From positions 1-8,360 of the forward strand of contig CAMORE010000092.1 in the NCBI GenBank assembly GCA_946623365.1: a DNA stretch of 8,360 nt. Direction: 5' to 3'. Source of the stretch: an uncultured Acinetobacter sp. (GTDB taxonomy: Bacteria > Cyanobacteriota > Vampirovibrionia > Gastranaerophilales > Gastranaerophilaceae). Shown here piece by piece: positions 6,240-8,360 of this stretch. Numbering within the stretch: position 1 is the stretch's first letter; each line of letters begins with the position of its first letter. The position numbers and the translations under genes were made by a program. The notes under the pieces were generated by a model, which had not been told where the DNA came from, made no database searches, and saw nothing but the letters and a program-made list of their open reading frames with translations.

Positions 6240-6267
6240 AGTATATAAAATTTTTCAAATTTCACAA
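6240..6267 (-). promoter_or_regulatory. Putative promoter for the 56-codon gene
   Basis: On the minus strand -35 TTGTGA (6262-6267) and -10 TATACT (6240-6245) are separated by 16 nt. Transcription would start near 6233. GTGTAA and TTACAC arms at the beginning of the predicted leader (6226-6231 and 6171-6176) could pair. Confidence 0.4.
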
Positions 6268-6378
6268 CTCTTTGTTTTTGTTACAAAACTTAACAAATAT
6301 TAGATGTTAAAGCAACTTGTGCAGAATGCAGAAATGCTGTATCTACTGCATTTTAGGTGTGTATTGTAAAGTTTTGTA

Positions 6379-6413
6379 AATGTTTTTCTAAAAACATTAA
6401 AGTTTTTAGAAAA
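6379..6413. promoter_or_regulatory. Two overlapping perfect inverted repeats
   Basis: AATGTTTTT and AAAACATT-type arms form a 9+2+9 palindrome at 6379-6398. The same DNA also forms a 12-bp perfect hairpin, TTTTCTAAAAAC (6384-6395) with GTTTTTAGAAAA (6402-6413) around ATTAAA. The two structures share 12 bases and exclude each other in RNA. As DNA, the first looks like a dimeric-regulator operator 56 bp upstream of the 156-codon gene. Confidence 0.45.
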
Positions 6414-6441
6414 TGTGCCGATATACATTATATATCATATA

Positions 6442-6448
6442 AGAGGTG
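6442..6448 (+). promoter_or_regulatory. Ribosome-binding site that fixes the 156-codon gene start
   Basis: AGAGGTG ends 5 nt before the ATG at 6454. The in-frame ATG at 6415 has no comparable site. Confidence 0.75.
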
Positions 6449-6453
6449 TGTTT

Positions 6454-6924
6454 ATGTCAAACTTTTCAGTATACGGAGTAACATACACAAGTGCAATGCT
6501 AAATTCCTACTTGGGGCGCGTGCCGACAAGCAGCAGAGCGTTGCAGGAAGCTTTTCATGATTATAACATTAAGGCTACAGGTTCTTCATCAGACTTGAAG
6601 AAACTGAAGGATGCAATGTATGAAGAATACTCTACGCAAGTAAAAGAACAGATAGATAATCAAAATGCTGAAAAAAATGTCGTTCCTTGGAAAGGTTTGT
6701 TGGCACAAATTGGGATTCAGGCTACCGGAGACTATGAAAAAGACTATGCAGCATTTAATGATGCAATAAAGTTATTGAGTCAAAGTGCAATAGACGGACA
6801 GGCAATGTCGTATTTTGCAAGTCTTAGAAGTGAAGCATCAAAAGTATTTGGTTTAACAAACATGCCTGCAAATCAGCAGGAAAATTTGTCATTTTATGCA
6901 TATCAATATCAACATCTTTCATAA
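6454..6924 (+). CDS. Hypothetical soluble, mostly helical protein
   Basis: The 156-residue product has no signal peptide or membrane segment. It begins MSNFSVYGVTYTSAMLN, then two charged helical stretches around DLKKLKDAMYEEYSTQVKEQ (about 49-68) and DYEKDYAAFNDAIKLLSQS (about 93-111), and ends in a polar Gln/Tyr-rich tail (NQQENLSFYAYQYQHLS). I recognise no family or catalytic motif. Codon use and the ribosome-binding site support a genuine gene. It is divergent from the 56-codon gene across a motif-rich spacer and lies just upstream of the tRNA-Val integration locus, but it is outside the inferred element. A hairpin without a U-tract follows at 6956-6980. Confidence 0.8.
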   Translation: MSNFSVYGVTYTSAMLNSYLGRVPTSSRALQEAFHDYNIKATGSSSDLKKLKDAMYEEYSTQVKEQIDNQNAEKNVVPWKGLLAQIGIQATGDYEKDYAAFNDAIKLLSQSAIDGQAMSYFASLRSEASKVFGLTNMPANQQENLSFYAYQYQHLS

Positions 6925-6953
6925 ATAAAAGTGAAAAAGTTGTAAAGAAATTG

Positions 6954-6982
6954 GGTGCCGCTATAGAGGTTATAGCGGCATC
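6954..6982 (+). terminator. Strong hairpin after the 156-codon gene (no U-tract)
   Basis: TGCCGCTATA (6956-6965) pairs perfectly with TATAGCGGCA (6971-6980) around a 5-nt loop, extendable by two pairs. The 3' side continues TCATCGC, so it lacks the U-tract of an intrinsic terminator. It may act with Rho, stabilise the mRNA 3' end, or stop transcription weakly on the other strand, where some U residues follow. Confidence 0.4.
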
Positions 6983-7090
6983 ATCGCTGTACAAGTGAAT
7001 TTTAAATTTTCATAACAGTGTAATTAATCTGGTACGTAATCGAGATAAGACGGTAATACGATTTGTCATCAATGTATATAAAATAAAGTG

Positions 7091-7118
7091 TTGACTTTAG
7101 ATATTTAACATGTATGAT
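7091..7118 (+). promoter_or_regulatory. Sigma70-type promoter for tRNA-Val
   Basis: -35 TTGACT (7091-7096), 16-nt spacer, -10 TATGAT (7113-7118). The layout matches the tRNA-Gly promoter at 301-328, including about 60 nt to the mature tRNA. The 5' tRNA fragment at 7131 lies within the resulting leader. Confidence 0.8.
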
Positions 7119-7130
7119 AGAAATGCTTAA

Positions 7131-7155
7131 GGGCGTTTAGCTCAGGGGTAAATGG
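7131..7155 (+). pseudogene. Truncated tRNA 5' fragment
   Basis: The first 15 bases (GGGCGTTTAGCTCAG) are identical to the 5' end of the intact tRNA-Val 54 bp downstream, and the next few (GGGTA) still resemble a D-loop. The D-stem partner GAGC is absent and no anticodon or T-arm follows, so it cannot be a functional tRNA. It may be the remnant of a second tRNA gene lost by recombination or of an earlier insertion event. Confidence 0.6.
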
Positions 7156-7184
7156 AATTTAGCTTTGAGTTTAACTTAAAAGAA

Positions 7185-7260
7185 GGGCGTTTAGCTCAGT
7201 TGGTAGAGCGTCTCCCTTACAAGGAGAGGGTCAGAAGTTCGAGTCTTCTAACGCCCACCA
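7185..7260 (+). tRNA. tRNA-Val (anticodon TAC)
   Basis: This is a complete 76-nt cloverleaf with encoded CCA. The acceptor stem is GGGCGTT/AACGCCC, the D-stem GCTC/GAGC, and the anticodon stem TCTCC/GGAGA around CTTACAA (7216-7222) with anticodon TAC at 7218-7220. The T-arm AGAAG/CTTCT encloses TTCGAGT, and the discriminator is A. It reads GUA and related valine codons. The portion from the first base of the anticodon loop onward is duplicated at 8335-8360, making this gene the attachment site of the element that follows. The insertion has kept the tRNA intact. Confidence 0.97.
7216..7241 (+). repeat. Left attachment-site core (attL), within tRNA-Val
   Basis: These 26 bases are identical to 8335-8360, where the window ends, so the true repeat may be longer, up to the tRNA 3' end. 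Identity begins exactly at the first nucleotide of the anticodon loop, a known crossover position for tyrosine integrases that target tRNA genes. The base immediately upstream differs (C7215 versus A8334). Confidence 0.8.
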
Positions 7261-7263
7261 TTT

Positions 7264-7288
7264 AAGAGGGTTTCATACCCTCTTTTTT
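7264..7288 (+). terminator. Rho-independent terminator after tRNA-Val
   Basis: AAGAGGGT/ACCCTCTT (7264-7271 and 7277-7284) forms an 8-bp stem around TTCAT with a run of six U. It starts 3 nt after the CCA. Because it lies inside the inferred element, the element supplies the tRNA terminator. It also insulates the downstream ORF from the tRNA promoter. Confidence 0.88.
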
Positions 7289-7300
7289 AATATCTAAAAA

Positions 7301-7322
7301 CTGTGTATCCATTGTGTACCCA
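7301..7322 (+). repeat. Left paired TGTGTACCC repeat, possible integrase arm site
   Basis: Two copies of TGTGTACCC (the first with a T for the first C of the triplet) occur in direct orientation with an 11-bp period, about one helical turn. The same 21-bp block recurs at 8230-8250 with a single mismatch. Positions lie 60-85 bp inside the left att core, where tyrosine-integrase arm-type sites are usually found. Confidence 0.55.
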
Positions 7323-7339
7323 AATTAAAAAGGAGTTTT

Positions 7340-8221
7340 ATGCTCATTGGTTATGAAAATGTAGTTATGAATAACATCGAACAATTGCGTAAAAATTTAT
7401 TGAAAAAATTTTTTATTTATACAACACCTCTCTGTTTTGTATCACTTGTACTTTTATATTTTTCCATAAAAGCATTTTTTCTTGTTTCAGAATATTCATT
7501 TATATTATTAGCGTGTTTTATTTTATCTTGTTTAGTTTTGTTTGTTCCATATTCTATGCTAAATGAAACATTAAATAATGAATTGAAAAATAAAATAATA
7601 AAAACAACATTTAAACAATTTAATGAAAATATAGTATATGACCAAAACAATAATAAAAATTATAAACCCAATCTTACAAATTTATTAAATAAATGTTCAT
7701 TAGAGGTAACTACACATATAACAAGTGTTACGGATGTAATATATGGAAAACTAGCAGATACAAATTACACTATTTCAGAAGTAAGTACCCGTGCTAAAGG
7801 TTATGGAAGCCATTTTGGGTATTCTTCTTTTTACGGAATAGTAGCTGAAATTAATTTTCCTAAAAATATAAGCAATGGTGAAATATTAATAAGAAAAAAG
7901 AGCTTATATAATATTAAAACTATAAATAATTTGCAAAAAACTGGTGTTAAATTGAAATGTGGAGTTGTATATACCAATAATAGTATCAGTGTATGTGATA
8001 ATCATTTATTTCAAAATATTAATCAACTTTATGAGCTGTATAAAACAAACAAAATAGCAATTCATATTTCAAATCATAAAATGATTATAGCAGTTAATTT
8101 TAATAGAGAATTATTCCCTATTGTTTCCCTATTTAAACAAATTACTGTCCCAAATTACTTAAGAAATATAACTCCAATATTATCTTTTATAGAAACAATA
8201 AAAGAGCAAGAAAATTTATAA
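7340..8221 (+). CDS. Two-TM membrane protein, DUF3137-like, element cargo
   Basis: This 293-residue protein starts with a short cytosolic helix, then two adjacent hydrophobic segments (about 24-50 and 52-73), then a polar, probably beta-rich soluble domain. Residues 132-176 (DVIYGKLADTNYTISEV, a spacer, SSFYGIVAEINFP) and 246-261 (NHKMIIAVNFNRELFP) follow the pattern I associate with DUF3137, a family of unknown function with two N-terminal membrane segments. That match is from memory of the pattern, not a search. AGGAG (7331-7335) lies 4 nt before the ATG, while the internal Met10 has no ribosome-binding site. The gene is the only ORF between the two att repeats and is much richer in AAT, ATA, AAA and TTA codons than dapB or asd, consistent with acquisition. 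It could be an accessory, defence-type or regulatory membrane factor, but nothing here proves a role. Confidence 0.8.
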   Translation: MLIGYENVVMNNIEQLRKNLLKKFFIYTTPLCFVSLVLLYFSIKAFFLVSEYSFILLACFILSCLVLFVPYSMLNETLNNELKNKIIKTTFKQFNENIVYDQNNNKNYKPNLTNLLNKCSLEVTTHITSVTDVIYGKLADTNYTISEVSTRAKGYGSHFGYSSFYGIVAEINFPKNISNGEILIRKKSLYNIKTINNLQKTGVKLKCGVVYTNNSISVCDNHLFQNINQLYELYKTNKIAIHISNHKMIIAVNFNRELFPIVSLFKQITVPNYLRNITPILSFIETIKEQENL

Positions 8222-8229
8222 TAAAAAAT

Positions 8230-8250
8230 CTGTGTACCCATTGTGTACCC
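8230..8250 (+). repeat. Right paired TGTGTACCC repeat, possible integrase arm site
   Basis: Two exact TGTGTACCC copies occur with an 11-bp period, in the same orientation as the block at 7301-7322, with one mismatch between blocks. The repeat begins 8 bp after the stop of the ORF and lies about 85 bp before the right att core, so the two blocks bracket the cargo gene at similar distances from the att cores. Confidence 0.55.
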
Positions 8251-8261
8251 GTTTTATCTCT

Positions 8262-8315
8262 GTGCATAGTTTTTTATTTTGTGCATAAACTCTAAAATCC
8301 TTGTATTTTGTGCAT
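8262..8315 (+). repeat. GTGCAT repeats near the right end of the element
   Basis: GTGCAT occurs at 8262-8267, 8281-8286 and 8310-8315. The last two lie within an exact 12-bp direct repeat TATTTTGTGCAT (8275-8286 and 8304-8315) spaced 29 bp. These sit between the arm-like block and the att core and could be additional recombinase- or excisionase-binding sites. No gene is seen between 8222 and 8334. Confidence 0.4.
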
Positions 8316-8334
8316 TTTTACATAATTCTGCCCA

Positions 8335-8360
8335 CTTACAAGGAGAGGGTCAGAAGTTCG
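8335..8360 (+). repeat. Right attachment-site core (attR), partial tRNA-Val 3' duplicate, runs off the window
   Basis: The 26 bases are identical to 7216-7241 of tRNA-Val and run to the window edge. No tRNA 5' half precedes them, so this is not a second tRNA gene but the displaced 3' end that integration into a tRNA leaves behind. The full repeat should continue with the rest of the T-arm and the acceptor 3' strand if the interpretation is right. Confidence 0.75.

Larger units (their letters stand above)
6009..6453. promoter_or_regulatory. Divergent regulatory region with repeated boxes and palindromes
   Basis: No gene of convincing quality lies in these 445 bp. Visible structure includes a related box three times: AAAACTTAAC at 6175-6184 and 6285-6294, and a near copy in inverted orientation (GTAAAGTTTT) at 6366-6375. 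The last two boxes extend to 17 bp, matching 15 of 17 in opposite orientation. Also seen are AATGCAG/CTGCATT arms (6325-6331 and 6346-6352) and overlapping palindromes at 6379-6413. Next to the minus-strand gene are a GAATC/GATTC hairpin (about 6132-6144) and a short GTCC/GGAC hairpin (6023-6036) just ahead of its ribosome-binding site. A 15-codon ORF without a ribosome-binding site lies at 6092-6139 on the minus strand. The arrangement suggests shared control of the two divergent genes. Confidence 0.5.
7216..8334. mobile_element. Small tRNA-Val-integrated element carrying one ORF, no recombinase visible
   Basis: The segment between the two att cores is 1,119 bp. It contains a terminator, paired TGTGTACCC repeats near each end, one two-TM protein gene and a repeat-rich right end. 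It is markedly more AT-rich than the dapB-asd region. No integrase, excisionase or replication gene fits within it. It could be a cargo-only passenger excised in trans, a deletion remnant of a larger island, or the first cassette of a tandem array at this tRNA whose next unit lies past 8360. The boundaries are seen directly; mobility is inferred. Confidence 0.55.

Noticed and set aside
6304..6369. 21-codon plus-strand ORF upstream of the 156-codon gene
   Set aside because: It has no ribosome-binding site, and repeats and hairpins run through it.
7417..7650. Minus-strand 77-codon ORF opposite the cargo gene
   Set aside because: It is low-complexity AT-rich antisense with no ribosome-binding site.
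8335..8360. A second tRNA-Val gene beginning at the window edge
   Set aside because: Only sequence from the anticodon loop onward is present; the acceptor 5' strand, D-arm and anticodon 5' stem are absent upstream.
7216..8360. CRISPR array suggested by repeats at the right end
   Set aside because: The repeats are few, of different lengths and irregularly spaced, without spacers or cas genes.

Overview
This 8.4-kb window is AT-rich, bacterial and densely coded. Start codons are mostly preceded by AGGAG-like Shine-Dalgarno sites, tRNA genes carry an encoded CCA, and promoters look sigma70-like. A DHA2-type drug exporter, a Sec-secreted protein, a complete dapB-asd pair and several small lineage-type proteins suggest a low-GC host-associated bacterium. 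The overall style resembles gut Gastranaerophilales (non-photosynthetic Cyanobacteria/Melainabacteria). That placement is an inference from style, not a demonstrated affiliation.

Layout. Positions 1-129 hold no gene but do hold an unusual hairpin-rich segment. On the minus strand follow tRNA-Gly(GCC) with its own promoter and terminator, an EmrB/QacA-type (DHA2) MFS exporter, a Nudix hydrolase, and a secreted protein of unknown function. The Nudix gene and the secreted-protein gene are 9 bp apart and form an operon that may extend into the exporter. A 285-bp divergent spacer (3408-3692) contains two hairpins, one of them a good minus-strand terminator behind a possible 25-codon hydrophobic peptide. 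On the plus strand dapB and asd, two lysine/diaminopimelate-pathway genes, sit 18 bp apart, followed by a small basic ORF of 64 codons.

A 56-codon minus-strand gene (5838-6008), too short for most ORF callers, has a good ribosome-binding site, a downstream terminator and a long probable leader. It is divergent from a 156-codon gene of unknown function (6454-6924). The 445-bp spacer between them carries repeated boxes and overlapping palindromes and looks regulatory.

The right end is the most interesting part. An intact tRNA-Val(TAC) gene (7185-7260) is followed by a terminator, one very AT-rich ORF for a two-TM protein resembling the DUF3137 family, and then, at the very edge of the window, a duplicate of the 3' part of the same tRNA. 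The duplicate starts exactly at the first base of the anticodon loop (7216-7241 = 8335-8360). That is the signature of a tRNA-targeted tyrosine-recombinase insertion. Paired TGTGTACCC repeats near each end look like integrase arm sites. The apparent unit is only about 1.1 kb and encodes no recombinase, so it is either a minimal cargo-only passenger moved in trans or one module of a tandem att array continuing beyond the window. A 15-bp duplicate of the tRNA 5' end (7131-7145) lies upstream, between the promoter and the intact tRNA.
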